From: Melieria omissa
Lineage: Eukaryota > Arthropoda > Insecta > Diptera > Ulidiidae
Assembly (NCBI GenBank): GCA_963971225.1
Contig: OZ020269.1
Location: forward strand, 90,416,783-90,480,782
Reading direction: 5' to 3'
Length of the DNA: 64,000 nt
The position numbers were made by a program, and so were the translations under genes. This document shows, piece by piece, positions 50,001 to 62,600 of this stretch. Numbering within the stretch: position 1 is the first letter of the stretch; each line of letters opens with the position of its first letter. Below the pieces are notes generated by a model, which ran no database searches, was not told the origin of the DNA, and saw only the letters and a list, made by a program, of their open reading frames with translations.

Positions 50001-52310
50001 CGTTTATAAACCTTAGACTAAAATTTCTTTGGATTTTGACATCAAGTTTTGGATTTTGCAAAATTGAAATTTTGCAATATTTTCGCATGCATAGCCTTAA
50101 GCTGGATTTTGTGCGACTGGGATTGCTTTCAAATACACACGAACATATACTTACAAAAGCAAATACCCATACGCATTGCTGCCACACACACATACACACA
50201 GACATGTTCAGTGTAATTGGTGCGCATTTGACGGCGCTGTGCGTGAATTACGCTAAACCGTATACAGTCGACGATGAATGATTGAAGGGAAGGCGGCGGC
50301 AAAATGCGCGAAAATTTTTGGAAGCATAGCTTCGGGCGCACGCTGTTCATATTAACTTGTATAAACAGCTACAGAAGCGTGCACAAACACACATACATGT
50401 GACACATACATACAGCATAGCCGTGGGGTATGTGGCTGCTGTTGCTGCTGCTGATGATGTTTTTGCTGTTGCTGTTGTAGGCAAGCGAGGCACTTGCAAT
50501 TCAACTCGTTAAAACTAAAACGATTTTCACATTTAAGCGTTTATTAAATTAGAATTAGGCAATTTTATTAGGCTTATCAACAGCCTGAAGGTCTGCAAAG
50601 TCACGCCAGCCATTGCCATCATCATTCCTTCACCTCGGCGCTTCGTCTCACCCCACCGCACGGCAACGCACACACATATTTCACAGCTTCTTCATCTGCA
50701 GTAAATATGAACGTAATGTGTAATGAGTAACGTGGAAGTTGTTGCTCGGTGCGTGGTTGCTGTGTTTGTTGTTCATGTTGTTGTTGCAGATTTTATGAGT
50801 TGTCAACGCGACGTTGAGCGTTAAGCGCGTAAAAGTTGGCCGTATGCGCGCACCGAGTACGCAGCACACACACATACACACACACACACATTGATTCAGT
50901 TGCCTATATTGTAGCATAATTTTGGGGTCTGGCTGCAATTGCGCGCTGTTTTCGTATTAGTTTTGTTGTGGTTGTAGCTGTTGTTGTTGTTGTTGTTGTG
51001 ATGTGTTTAGCAAAAATCAATTTGGAAGCCATACAAACAAACTTACACACTCACATAGGTTTGTAGGTGTTTTTGCGTCAAAATGCTTACGCAGCGTGTC
51101 GCGTGACGTTGCCACTTAATGTGCGGCGCAATTTTTGTTGTTGTTGTTCTTGCGAAAAGTTACGCACTAGTCTTATGTGTGTATTGGTGTGTGTGCGGTT
51201 GCCACAAACTTTTCCGTTGGCTGTTGTTTTGGTTGCTATTTTTGTCGTTGCTGCGCAGGTGATAGCACTTGAGGTTTATACATATGTATGTATATATGTA
51301 CTAGAGATACATATATACATGTATGTTTATTGGTGAACGGAAAGTGAGCAGTGGGGCGAGGCTGCCCAAATTGCTTGTCGGATTGTCTTGCGCCGTTGCT
51401 TTTGCGTTGGCTATAAAACTTTTAATGTGTTATTTGATTAAAATTTTGCCCGAAACTCAATTATAATGAGTTCACCATATTGCTAGTTCTTCGGCCACTT
51501 CTTGCGTCTCTTTCCGACTTACTTCTTCTCAAATCTACTGCACTGTTTGCAGTTGAGCGAGTCTCACATGCTTAGGAGCTGAAAAGTTGTTGGTGGCAGC
51601 TAGTTTTCTGTGTAATTAAATTGTCTTCTTTAGTAGGTTTTGGCACGCGATTGGGGCCGGCGTTGCCACCCTTTATGGCGGCATCATAAAGTGTGTAATA
51701 AATTTCATTACAATTTTCGCATAAATTTCACATGGCAGATTATATAGAAAGACATATGGGTGAATGATAATGTAGAGTGGTGACAGCTGGCATTCAATTA
51801 GCTTAGATAACAACAACAATAATAATAAAAATTAAATATTCTAGTTTACATCGAATGGAATAGAATTCTAGTGAACTTGGTTGCATGAACTTGGGTTGAA
51901 ATAAATTAAATAATTAATAATAAATTATCATAGCTAAGAAATAGTTTCAGTTCATTTAGTTTTCAGAGACAAAATTTAAAATTAATAAAAAATTTAAAAT
52001 GAATTTGAATTAAATTATTAAAATAAATTAAAAAAAAATTAAAAATTTAAATTTTATAAATCTATGAAAAATAATGTTCATATTAAAAAAAGTATATCTT
52101 TTTAATCAGTGTCAGCATAAAGTTCAATAGAGTCAAGAGTTATGGAAGACTGGTGTGGATTTTATTTCAACGTAGGTTTCAGCTTGAAAATTAAATTAGA
52201 CTTTGGTATCGACTGGAAGCTAAGATTCAGTTCAAAGTTCTGACTAACTGAAAATTTTATAAGTGATTTGAAAGTGTGTTCAGAATGCGAAAATTAGAAG
52301 AAATTGACTG
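50001..52310. other. Non-coding stretch with microsatellites
   Basis: No gene seen. CA tracts lie near 50185-50200 and 50868-50893, GTT-type tracts near 50445-50480 and 50970-51000, and a tatatgta tract near 51280-51325. The stretch 51780-52080 is very AT-rich. Confidence 0.55.
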
Positions 52311-52625
52311 AAGTCGCTGACTTCCTGTCGTACCTCGCGGGTGATGTGGCCCTCCTACAATGAGCGGAGATCTCGCGAGCTTATACACAGTTCTCGCACG
52401 GACGTCGCTAGGCTTACGGCGGTCATGACAGGCCACTGTATCATAGGTCCACATGCGGGGAGGCTAACCATCCCCTTCAATACCCACTGTAGGAGCTGTG
52501 GGAATTCAGAAGAGAAAGAAACAATCACTTCCTCTGTCCCTTTAAGTCTCTGGGGAAACACTTCCTTACTTGTTCGACCGATTGCTCGAGAGTAAGTCTG
52601 AGGAACCTTCTTGAATACCTAAATT
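52311..52625 (+). mobile_element. LINE ORF2 C-terminal fragment, frameshifted
   Basis: Plus-strand translation gives CRTSRVMWPSYNERRSRELI, then LTAVMTGHCIIGPHAGRL and a Cys motif HCRSCGNSEEKETI. This is the RNase H end and Cys motif of I/R1/Loa-type LINEs, which usually read LTGHC-IG-HA-RLG. After ETITSS the frame is lost. The usual end of such proteins reappears in another frame as SLRNLLEYLNSTGWI with a stop, so one or more indels separate the parts. It is inactive. Confidence 0.78.
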
Positions 52626-52679
52626 CTACCGGGTGGATTTAGTCATAGTTAGTGGAGATGTACAAGTTGGTTTACAGAT

Positions 52680-53630
52680 TGACTAATAGAGGTTCAGTTC
52701 CAGGCTAAGCTAAGCTAAGTTTCAGTTGAAAGTTCAAAGTTCAGTAAGGAGTTCTGACAAATGGTTTGGTTACGTTGAAATTAGACTCCAGTCTAGATTT
52801 TAATACAGATTCAATTTTTAATTTCCGTTGAATACTTGGAATACAAATTGGCTCAAACTTCAATTCAATCCCTAGTTTCGAATTTAGTGGAATCTTAAAG
52901 GTTTAGTTAAGGTTCAGAGATTTGATTGATTCTTTCACTGTTGTTCAATTCATAGAAAAATTTTGTAATTCATTGTTTCACTGTTTAAATTCAGAATTAA
53001 ATCTCAGGTTTTTAGTCCAAAGTTCAATATTGAAATCAGGCTGAAATATAGAGTGTAGGTTACACTTTGTTCTCAGTTTCAGTATAGATTTCAGCTCATA
53101 GTTCAAAGCATGATTAAATCTAGAGGCCAAATTGGTTTCAATAGTTCAATCATGACACCAGTATTGAGATTTGTGAGGATTCCAGTACAACAATTGACCA
53201 TTGGGATTGTATTCAGAGCTAAATTCAATTCAAGTCAATCTAAGTTGAATTGGTTTACAAATTGTCTCATATAAGTGGAAGTTAAATTTGACTGTAGAAT
53301 TTATTCAGAGTTCAGAAACTTTTCTGCATACTTAGCTAATATATTTCAGCCTTGATCGTTAAATTTACATAAAGTCTGAATTAAATTCAATTTCAGTACT
53401 CTTTAGTTTTGGCTTCAGATTAAAGTTCCAAATACGATCTGACGTATAGTTCAAGTTTCAAGACGAAAGTGTCGCTCGGAATATGGTTCAAGTAGAGTAC
53501 AGAGTACTCATCCTGTTCAGAGTAGAGTACAGAAAGTGGCTCGCAATGCAGTTGAGAGTAGCTAAAATTAAGTAAAAAATGGAAAAAGTTTAGTTGAAAA
53601 TCCTGTTTAAAAAAAAAATTTTATGCTTCA
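52680..53630. repeat. Degenerate repeats based on aagttcagttcaaa wording
   Basis: Diffuse repetition of phrases such as gttcagtt, ttcagagtt and aagttcaaag, without a clean period. It may be an older, more decayed part of the array that starts at 53640. No gene seen. Confidence 0.4.
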
Positions 53631-53639
53631 ATCTATATT

Positions 53640-54560
53640 CTAAGCTGATGGATTTTCAACTGAACTTTCGTTCAAGTTCAGTTCGAAATTTAGTCTCAGT
53701 TCAGTCAAAGTCAGCTGAGTCGAAGTATAGTTTAGATAATAATATCTCGAGTTTATAAATTCTAAAGAAATTTTCAAGTGGACTTTCGTTTAAGTTCAGT
53801 TCTACTTGATAGTTCTACATATTTTTAACTTTCAATCTATTTTCTAAGCTAATTAATTTTCAACTAAACTTTCATTCAATAAAATTCGAAATTTAGTCTC
53901 AGTTCAGTCCAAGTAAGTTGAGTCAAAGTTCAGTTTAGAGAAAAAATTCCAAATTTTATAAATTCTAAAGAAATTTTCAAGTGAACTTTCAAGTTCAGTT
54001 CGAAATTAAGTCTCAGTTCAGTCAAAGTCAGCTGAGTCGAAGTATAGTTTAGAGAATAGTTTCTCAAGTTTATAAACTCGAAAGAAACTTTTACGTGGAC
54101 TTTCGTTCAAGTTTAGTTCTACTTAATAGTTCTACATATTTTTAACTTTCAATCTATTTTCTAAGCTAATTAATTTGCAACTAAACTTTCATTCAATAAA
54201 ATTCGAAATTTAGTCTCAGTTCAGTCCAAGTAAGTTGAGTCAAAGTTCAGTTTAGAGAAAAAATTCCAAACTTTATAAATTCGGAAGACATTTTCAAGTA
54301 AACATTCGTTCAGTTCGAAATTTAGTCTGAGTTCAGTCCAAGTAAGTTGAGTCAAAGTTCAGTTTAGAGAAAAAATTCCAAACTTTATAAATTCGAAAGA
54401 CATTTTCAAGTAAACATTCGTTCAGTTGAAGTTCAGTTCGAAATTTAGTCTCAGTTCAGTATAAGTCAGTTGAGTCAAAGTTCTGTTTAGAGAATAGTTT
54501 TTAGACTTCAATCTACTCTCTAAACTGAACTTTCAACTAAATTCTCGTTCAAATTTAATT
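53640..54560. repeat. Tandem array with 316-bp higher-order repeat
   Basis: The phrase tctcagttcagtc followed by aagtcagctgagtcgaag or aagtaagttgagtcaaag occurs at about 53694, 53896, 54010, 54212, 54327 and 54449. The two forms alternate at 202 and 114 bp, so the higher-order step is 316 bp (53694 to 54010; 53896 to 54212). Later units are single. Confidence 0.85.
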
Positions 54561-54639
54561 AGAATTAAGGAGTTCAGTCTAAATTTTAATTTGATTTATC
54601 AGATACTTAGCAGCTAATAGTTTGATCTAAAGTCAATCT

Positions 54640-54760
54640 TGAGGTAAATGCACTTTTGAAGCCCGAACTGACATGAAAGCAGAGCTCAAAACCTTTTTTG
54701 AAGCCTGAATTGACATGAAAGCAGAGCTCAAAATCTTTCTTGAAGCCAGAACTGAAGTGA
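54640..54760. repeat. Short tandem duplication, about 57 bp unit
   Basis: Two near-identical copies of a unit with gaagcccgaactgacatga and aagcagagctcaaaaccttt, followed by a partial third (gaagccagaactgaagtgaa). Confidence 0.75.
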
Positions 54761-55740
54761 AATCATAGCTGACAGTTCAATTTGATGCTCAATCCAGGGT
54801 ACAGTCTGGACTTAAATTTCGATTCTTGTTCTTGACTTTGAACCGTCAACTTTAAAGCAGTTCATAGGTCAGATTGTCAATAGTTTGCCAGTAATTTAGT
54901 AATGATTATAGGTTTTCAATTGTAGATTGGCTTAAAACTGAACTCTAAATCTTGTCTAGTCGATCATTACTAGTCTGGTCTAGTCTGCTTAGCCCAGCTT
55001 ACATTCAAACAAGTCACATGTTTTTATGTTCATCCCTCGAAGTACTTTTAAAAACTACTTTTTACATCGCTCACTTTGCCAGTAGCTAAAATTTTAATTG
55101 CCTTCATCAACTAAATATTAATTAATGTTTCCAAAGTGCACAATAATTAATGCGGTAAAACATACACACACAATCTATATATATATATGCATATATATTC
55201 ATACATTCTCTCTTCGAAAGTTGATAAGAGCCTTGCTTCGTTGTGCTGTTTTTTAACAGCCTCGGCGCTTGAATTGTAAATGAACACTGCTAGTTGCAGC
55301 AAGAAACTGAACTGAAAAAGGGACTTGAGAAAGAGCTAAACTTGAAGAAATTTGCATAACGAAATTTGCAACGCAGAAAATTTTGTGCCACACCAAGTTC
55401 ACGCACACACACACACACACACACGTACATTCTCCAATGTAAACACATACCAACATAAAAGTGATGAAATTTCATTAGAAGCTGGCAGCACGAAAGAGGG
55501 CGAAGGTGTACAAATTGGGAGAAAGGACAGAGTGTGGAAGTGAAATGTTGCAAGCAAGATGGCAACTTATGGCGCAACTTAACAAAACCTTTGACTTTGA
55601 CAAACATTTTCTTTAACTTTGTTTGCAAAGCAATATGCAAACACACAAACATACACACAGACGTACCAACAAGGACACCCGGCCAAACACAGCACACACA
55701 CTTACATTTCGTATATGCAATAACAACAACACACTCGCTT
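54761..55740. other. Non-coding stretch with CA microsatellite
   Basis: No gene seen. tatata-type repeat near 55175-55195 and a CA tract at 55404-55424. The 135-codon minus-strand frame (55290-55697) contains runs of Cys-Val from the CA tract. Confidence 0.5.
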
Positions 55741-56240
55741 GTCGTTTACCTGCTTGAGGAAGTTCCGTTGCTGATGCCGAGACCATGGCAGCTCCGGCGA
55801 CCGGTTCCGGCTCCGTTTTTTGTTTTCACTACTACACTCACTCGATTTGGTGCAGTGACGCCGGCAACAAGAGGAAATTCTACCCTGCTATCGCTCACTC
55901 AAGGAGGTTGTGATGGATACCGGATCAAAAACATCACACCCAGGTTGAGTGAGTCAAAGCAAGACAAAATATGCGCCACACAGCGGTGGGCGAGTGAGTG
56001 TGCTTTTGGGTGTCGCAGGTTGAGCCACCACGTAGATTGGAGCGGCCGTCGTAGACGTAGACACTGTTTGGAGTTTATTAAAATTTGGTTACACATTTTT
56101 CTGTCACTTCACTTTGCACCCGGGTTGAGGTTTTCGCTGTGCCGACGAGCTGGCTTACCTTATTCGGCGCACACAGACGCCGCCGCGGAGTGAAGCGAGC
56201 GGGTTCGGAGGACGAGGGGGAAGTGGATGGATGGTAATGG
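55740..56240 (-). other. GC-rich block, candidate upstream exon or promoter-proximal sequence
   Basis: This is the GC-richest non-transposon segment in the right half. On the minus strand it contains ATGGTCTCGGCATCAGC followed by cctcaagcag and then gtaaac (a plausible 5' splice site, GT at 55751-55750). Another gtaagc follows gaataag near 56157. It could be a 5' exon of the minus-strand metalloproteinase gene. However, the reading frames give no signal peptide or propeptide that I recognise. The 219-codon plus-strand frame across it (55534-56193) has no recognisable domain and starts in AT-rich DNA. Confidence 0.25.
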
Positions 56241-57030
56241 TAGCTGACGCAAGGTAAGCAAGAAAAAATATATAAATGACACTTTTATGAAATTAAATTC
56301 ATATAATTCCTATAGCGAATGGTGCGCATCGAAAAGGGGCCCAAAGCATGCTTTTAGGCGCTTAGGCGCATTCTTCTTAGGCTGTGCGCAATATTTGTGT
56401 GTGTGTGTGAAAATTTATTATTAATTTAAAAAGAGGCAAATTTCCATTTTTCCCCGTACAACATAATTTCGGGTAGAAAAGTTTTTAGAAAATTTGTTAC
56501 ACAAAAAAACCATATGAAGGGAAGAAGCAAAATGAAAAAAAATACTTGACAGTTGATTGAATGAAAATTCAAAAATTCAATTATAAATGTCAGAAATGCG
56601 TAATTGAGGTTGATAAGGGAAGATTTAACGCATTTGACGTGGTCTTTAGTGGGAGGCTAGCATACTTTTTGGCGGTGTTGCCGCTGTCATATATCAATGC
56701 CTTATAAGCGTAATCGTTAGACTTTGTTTGCAAATGTTCCTAAATTGAATTGGGTTCGTTTTTTTGTACAATGGAAAAGAACGTGCTTTATTATTTAAAT
56801 TGTGTGGTTGAGCAAGAAGTGAGCGGTGTGAAAGAAGGGCCAAAAAGTTTGTAGAAATTTGTAATGAGCGCGATTGAGCGCAATGAAATGGAAGTAATTT
56901 TGAGTTGAGTGAGTCAAGTTGTATGAATAAGCAATGAAAGAAAAGTTCGTTTTTTTGTGTGCAAGTTGAAAGTTCTGTGCATGATTTGCAAGTGTTTGCA
57001 TACCATTAGGCGCATATTTGATGAAAATGA
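56241..57030. other. Non-coding stretch
   Basis: AT-rich. Isolated motif copies occur near 56347 (gcatgcttttaggcgc) and 56660 (gcatactttttggcgg), and a GT tract near 56395-56409. No gene seen. Confidence 0.55.
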
Positions 57031-58180
57031 AGTGGGCAATTTACTTGATTTTAATGCAAATGCGAAAGAAGAAACATATTTTCTGTTGGTTCGGAATGGT
57101 TGTTCTGAATGGTGTTTGTTTGCGGCTAAATTTATTCTAATTGGCGTAGTTAGTAGAACAAATTATGTAAGACTTTGCATACTTTTAGGTGCTGGATGAG
57201 ATGGGTTTAAAACTTGAGAGCATTCGAAATTTGAACTTCTAGAGCTCGTTTTCGGTTGGATTTTTGTTCGTTCTGAACTGATGTTCTGAATGAGATTTTC
57301 CTACGTCAAATTTTTTGATTGGCGTATTTAATGAAATAGAACAATTTTTTACATACTTCTGGGCGCTGGGTAAAACCAATTAATACACTGACATACTTCT
57401 AGGCGCTGCGTGAGATGATTTAAAACTTGAGAACATTCGAAATTTGAACTTACAAAGTCCTATTTCGATTCGGTTACTGTTGGTTCTAAAGAGATGTTCT
57501 GAATGATGTTTTCTAGCGCCTAAATTTATTTTGATTGGCGTATTTAGTAAAACAAAACAATTTAACATTCTGACATAGGCTGGGTAAAAAAACATTTTAA
57601 GACTCTGACATACTTCTAGGCGTTGGTCAGTTGGATTTAAAACGTGAGAACATTCAAAATTTAAACTTCCAAAGTCTTTTTTCGATTTGATTTCTATTGG
57701 TTCTGAACTGATGTTTTGAAAGATGTTTTTTAGCGGCTAATTTTATTCTGATTTTGAAATTTTGAAATTAGTAAAAAAAGAACAATTTAAGATTCTGACA
57801 TACTTCTAGGCGTTGGAAAAAAACAATTGAAGGCTCTGGCGTATTTAGTAAAAACACAATTTAAGATTCTGACGTATTTCTAGGCACTGGGTAAGAAAAA
57901 TTAAAGACTCTGACATACTTCTAGGCGCTGCGTCAGACGATTTTAAACTTGAGAACGTTTAAAATTTGAACTCTGTTTCGACTCGGTTTCTATTGGTTCT
58001 AAATGATGTTTTCCAGCGACTAATTTTATTCTGATTGGCGTATTTATTTAGTTAAAAAAAATTGCGTATTTAGTGAAAAAAAACCAATCTAAGACTCTGA
58101 TATATTTCTATTTGCTGGGTCAGTTCGATTAAGAACTTGAGAACTTTTGATTTTAGAACTTCCAAAGACCTTTTTCGGTT
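57030..58180. repeat. Tandem array with about 215-bp units carrying CATACTTCTAGGCGCTG
   Basis: Motif copies lie at about 57178, 57352, 57392, 57609, 57799, 57872 and 57913. The full units step by about 214, 217 and 190 bp. Units also share aaaacttgagaacattcgaaa, tttgaacttccaaagtc, attggttctgaactgatgtt and tgattggcgtatttagtaaaa. Extra short copies near 57352 and 57872 come from internal rearrangement. Confidence 0.85.
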
Positions 58181-59125
58181 CGGTCAGTTATCTAATTCTT
58201 GCTTTAAGTCACTGAAATATACGTAGAACGCCAGCGATAAATAAAGCGTAGGACGTTCTCTTCCTCAACAATAGACTTGGAACTTTGAAAGTTGCCAGTA
58301 GAGCATAAGCTGTCTCCCTGGCCGTCTACCAACGTTTCAATGTCTTCATAACGATCCAATGACTTCCTAACATTTAAGCCTTTGAAACGAGAGTGATGTG
58401 TAAAATTTGGTTGGTCCTACTGCGATTAAGTAATTTTGTGGTTGTTTAAGAAATTTTGGACAATTGATTTGTTTGTTTGATTGAAAACTTTTCAAGATAC
58501 AACTGGAGTTCTTCAATATAGTTAAAAATATTTCAGGCTCATAAGTATCACAACTACCAGTGTCATCCTTTATTCTAAAATCAATGTAAGTTAGGTTATT
58601 GAAGAAGGATAAAGTTGCCATTTGAATGTTTCCAAGAAACATTCTTTGAAAAATCTTGGGTTCATTGTGACAACATTTTCGCATCCAAAATGGCTGAATT
58701 TTTAGTGGGTACCTTTCAAAAGAGATGAAACAGAATCTCTAACTTTTGTTGATGAGTGCTGTCCTCTTCGTGTTGAGTTTGGAAACTTTTCAGACTACTC
58801 TCGTATGTCGTACTTAGTGTCCAGAGGTGTCTAAAGTAATCTGCTGAGATTATTTGATTGCGGTGAACAGATGTGGTGGCAGATAATATATGAGAACAAT
58901 GAACAGAAGCGACTGTTGAATGTTTCTTTTAAGTGAACCTTTAAGACCAAATCCTTCAAATTGATTCAAAGATTTATGATACAACACTCCAGGTGGTTTA
59001 CTCAAGCAAATTTGAATGAAATTAAGCCGAAATGACTCCATTGAGGTCGTTTATTACTCAATTTAAAAGCTTTGAGAAAGAAAATTGTCCGTGACTTTTG
59101 CTTTACTTGCTTTTTAAATCCAACT
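58181..59125. other. Unassigned stretch
   Basis: I see no supported gene. The minus-strand 105-codon frame at 58367-58684 is the longest here and is not recognised. The composition of 58240-58370 (tctccctggccgtctaccaacg) hints at old transposon sequence but shows no diagnostic motif. Confidence 0.35.
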
Positions 59126-59128
59126 TAA

Positions 59129-59607
59129 CCATTGCTGTCTAATGGGTACAATTTTTCCCATGAAAATTGACTTTTTAAAAAAGTGGTAGAGATATCTCAA
59201 AATTATTGATAAGGATGGTCGGCGTAAAGATGAAACTACCTAACTTTAGTAGAGGTCTCCCTGAAAATCCGACATCTAGTTAGAGTTACCAGACTCCAAA
59301 AATTGTGAATTTTTTGGAGGTGGAAAATGTGGCGAAACGTAGTGGTCCTAGAACCTCATAAACATCTGCCTCCTAACTCACATGTAAACAATACCTATTT
59401 TGTTCACGTGTTTAGCTGATCACTTTAAAAAGTATGGAAAAAAAGCTACCATTGCTGCCTAATGGGTACGAAATACACAATGAATATCTCAGCAACGTGC
59501 AGGGAGAGAGCTGAAATTTTGTTTCTGATCATTTTGGGTCAATTCTAGGTCGTGTATGAAATTTTATCAAAATCGTATGGGCGGATCTGGTACCCGGCAG
59601 CAATGGG
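59129..59607. repeat. Direct and inverted copies of CCATTGCTGCCTAATGGGTAC
   Basis: ccattgctgtctaatgggta lies at 59129-59148 and ccattgctgcctaatgggta at 59449-59468. An inverted, shortened copy (gtacccggcagcaatggg) lies at 59590-59607. The arrangement suggests ends or subterminal repeats of a small non-autonomous DNA element, but no terminal target duplication was identified. Confidence 0.4.
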
Positions 59608-62600
59608 TTCAATGCAAAAACCAAAAGGTATAAAATTTACTTTTGTCAAATGATTCCATATGAAAGTTTAAGAAAAATGAGATTGGATGTTGTTAAACAC
59701 AAAATTTACCCTAACGTTGCAGTATAATTCCATTTGGGCATTCAAGAAAGGTGAAGTTGGTCGGTCATTCTATAATTATAGCAAATGAAGCAATTTTTCG
59801 AACTTATATAAATTTCAAAGTGATGTAAGTCGACAGCATCATTTGGCATTAGCTGCAGCTATGTTAACTTATAAGTTAAAGTGCATACTTTTAGGCGCAA
59901 ACTACAAAGCCTGCAACTATATTTGTGGAGTTTTAACAACATTATTTTTCTTCTATTTATTTAGTTAGATTTCAACTGATTTCCTTTATTTACTTATGAT
60001 TTACTAGTAATTAAAGGCAATGAAAAATTTTAAGAAAATAAAAACTAATATTTCCAATGCTTTTGCTGTATGACTTTACTCATGTAATGCATAAATAATT
60101 CATATAATTTGTAAATAAAGTCAAATGAATATTTTTCGAAAAAAATATAAACAAAATATAAACGAAAAATGCTGCACCCACAAACACATATAAACAGCTT
60201 ATCAAAAGGAAAGCCCACAAATGTGCGGTTGTGTGTGAGTGTTGGTGTGTTGTTGTGCATGTGTAAGGGGGCACGAAAAATACGCAAAATGCTAAAGCTG
60301 CATTTTTTGTGCCCCTTTCATACAGGATTTCAATGAATGCAATTTTGCATACGTTGGAATTTACGCGCAGTGATTGCATATTTTTAGTTGCATGGCGGCA
60401 ATAAACTGTGAAAATATGGCATAAATATTTTAAAAAATGTTCCTACATTGTTTTATAAAAAAAGAACAGCACACATATTTATTTGTGTTGCTGTGTTATA
60501 AATGATTCTTTATATTTTTTTCTGGTGGCATTTGGTGGCAACTAAGCGTTTTAAAACGCATTGAGCAGCGGATTTTCGAACCTTGAATGGTTTGTAGAAC
60601 GAACGACTGAAGTGTAACAGGAAATATGGCAGCTACGACAAGAGGAAATTTGTGTTTGCTCCCTTTTTCGTGTGAGGGCAAAAAATTGTTGATTTTGGCC
60701 ATTTCTATGGGGTTTTTATGATTTGTATTGTGGGCGTTTTGGGCAGCAATTGGCCAAAAAATTACCACCACATATTTGCGTAAAATATTTGGCGGTTACA
60801 CATATATATATGAATGCCAATGAATAGTGCAATAAATGCGTATTAGGGTGTCGGGGCCAGGCACTTTTGATGCGGTGTGATGCGGAAAGCAAATAGCAAT
60901 AAGGCCGCTTGAATGACGCAACAAATATTTTGTGATGTACAAATGGAGTGAGGAGAGAAAGGGCAAAGTAAAGTGAGTTGGGTGATGGATGCTGCGTCTA
61001 TCTGTATTGGCATTTGACTAAAAATTTCCATTTACGTAAGCAAAAGTATCCATTTCAGATGAACTGCTACAACGCATTTGCCTCGCACAATACACTAACA
61101 TTGCCTTCTTTGGTCCCGAAGGCACTTAATAGGCAACTCAATGCCTGTCAGCGTGTAATTTTCACATTTTCAAAATGGTTGCTTTGGCAGCGGTGGAAAT
61201 CAATGCGATTTTCTGCTGAAATTTCATTGTGCAAAATAATGTTGCGTATACGCCGCGTGACACCCATGTCAAAAGCGACACCCACATGGGCGGCGCGCAC
61301 CTGTATGTGTGTGTGTGAGAGTGTCGGCGGCTTAAGCACGTAAATGCATACACCCACACAGACACACACACACACGAAAGCAGTTTTACACACACTTGGG
61401 ACGTCTATGTGCTATGGGTAACGCAATAAATCATAAATAACGCAAATCGTTCCATTCAACCCCAAAACTGTCAATTCTTTTTCACTCGCAATAAAATTTC
61501 AACAAATGTGCGCATCAGAGCGACCTAAGTAGCGAGTGTGAATGTATGTGTGTCTGTATGTTTGTGTGTGTGTGCGCTTAGAGCCTGTCAGGCATCGAAG
61601 AAAAGGAAGCACACAACAAAACAAAAAAAGGTAACAGTGGCGCTGAAACGATTCTTGCTGCTTGGCACTTGGTTGCTGTTGCTGTCATATATGTGATTGT
61701 TGTTGTTATTGTTATCATTGTCGTTGCTATCATTTGTGTCGTTGAGCATTGCAAAGAAAGCCATTCAAATCCGCCTGACAAGTTGGTTGGCGCATTAGAT
61801 TTGTTAGCGGCAACTGTGAAGGCAGAGCAGCCTTAGCGCGGGTTCACGAAAGGGGGGAAGCGAAGGCCGGAGTGAGTGTAAGCAACACTGAGCATAGCCA
61901 TCAATGTTCAATGCAGCGTCATGTTGTCAGCGCTGTCACGCTTCACTCTTTGTTACCCCTTCAGTTCTTTAACTCAGTTCTTCAACTTCAGCGCCTTCGA
62001 TCCCCCCTCTTCACTTTGCACTATTATGCACGGCTGTTGCTTTCCAGCAGTTTGCCGCCTTTGTAGTGTTTTGTGTGCCTGGGCCTGCCATGTATACATG
62101 ATTGTTATTTTTGTTGTTGTTGTATTTGTTGCTCTTCTGCCCAACAACTTTACATTTTTACTTTTTCTGTGGAATTTTTGCTGTTGCTTGTTATTTATTT
62201 TCGTTGTTGTTGCTGCTGTTTTGAATGTTTGTTTTTTTTCTCAACAGTACCTTCAGGATGTGTGTGTGTCGTCCTCACGCCCTAACTGACACGCCTTTGG
62301 GTCGCAATATACCGTTGAGCGTTTTGTTTCCATTTCCACTGACTTTCTTCTCTGCTTCGAACCTTTTCGGCTCGTCGTTTCCCTTTCATTTCCGCTCTCA
62401 CACTCACTTCTTGGGAGGACTTTTCCCTTGGCTTCTCTACCTGGTTGTGTGAGTTTCTGCACAATATTTGATTTTTACTATTTTGTTTTTTACTTTTTTC
62501 TTTTCTTTTTTTTATTTCAGTTTTATTTTACTTATTTCACACCTTTCCTTTTTTGAATTTTTCGCTCAACTTTTCGAGGCTTATATTTTCTCTCAATACG

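Noticed and set aside
55534..56193. 219-codon plus-strand frame
   Set aside because: It starts in AT-rich DNA, includes HTNIHTD from a CA tract, has no recognisable domain, and is antisense to the presumed host gene; kept only as part of the GC-rich block.
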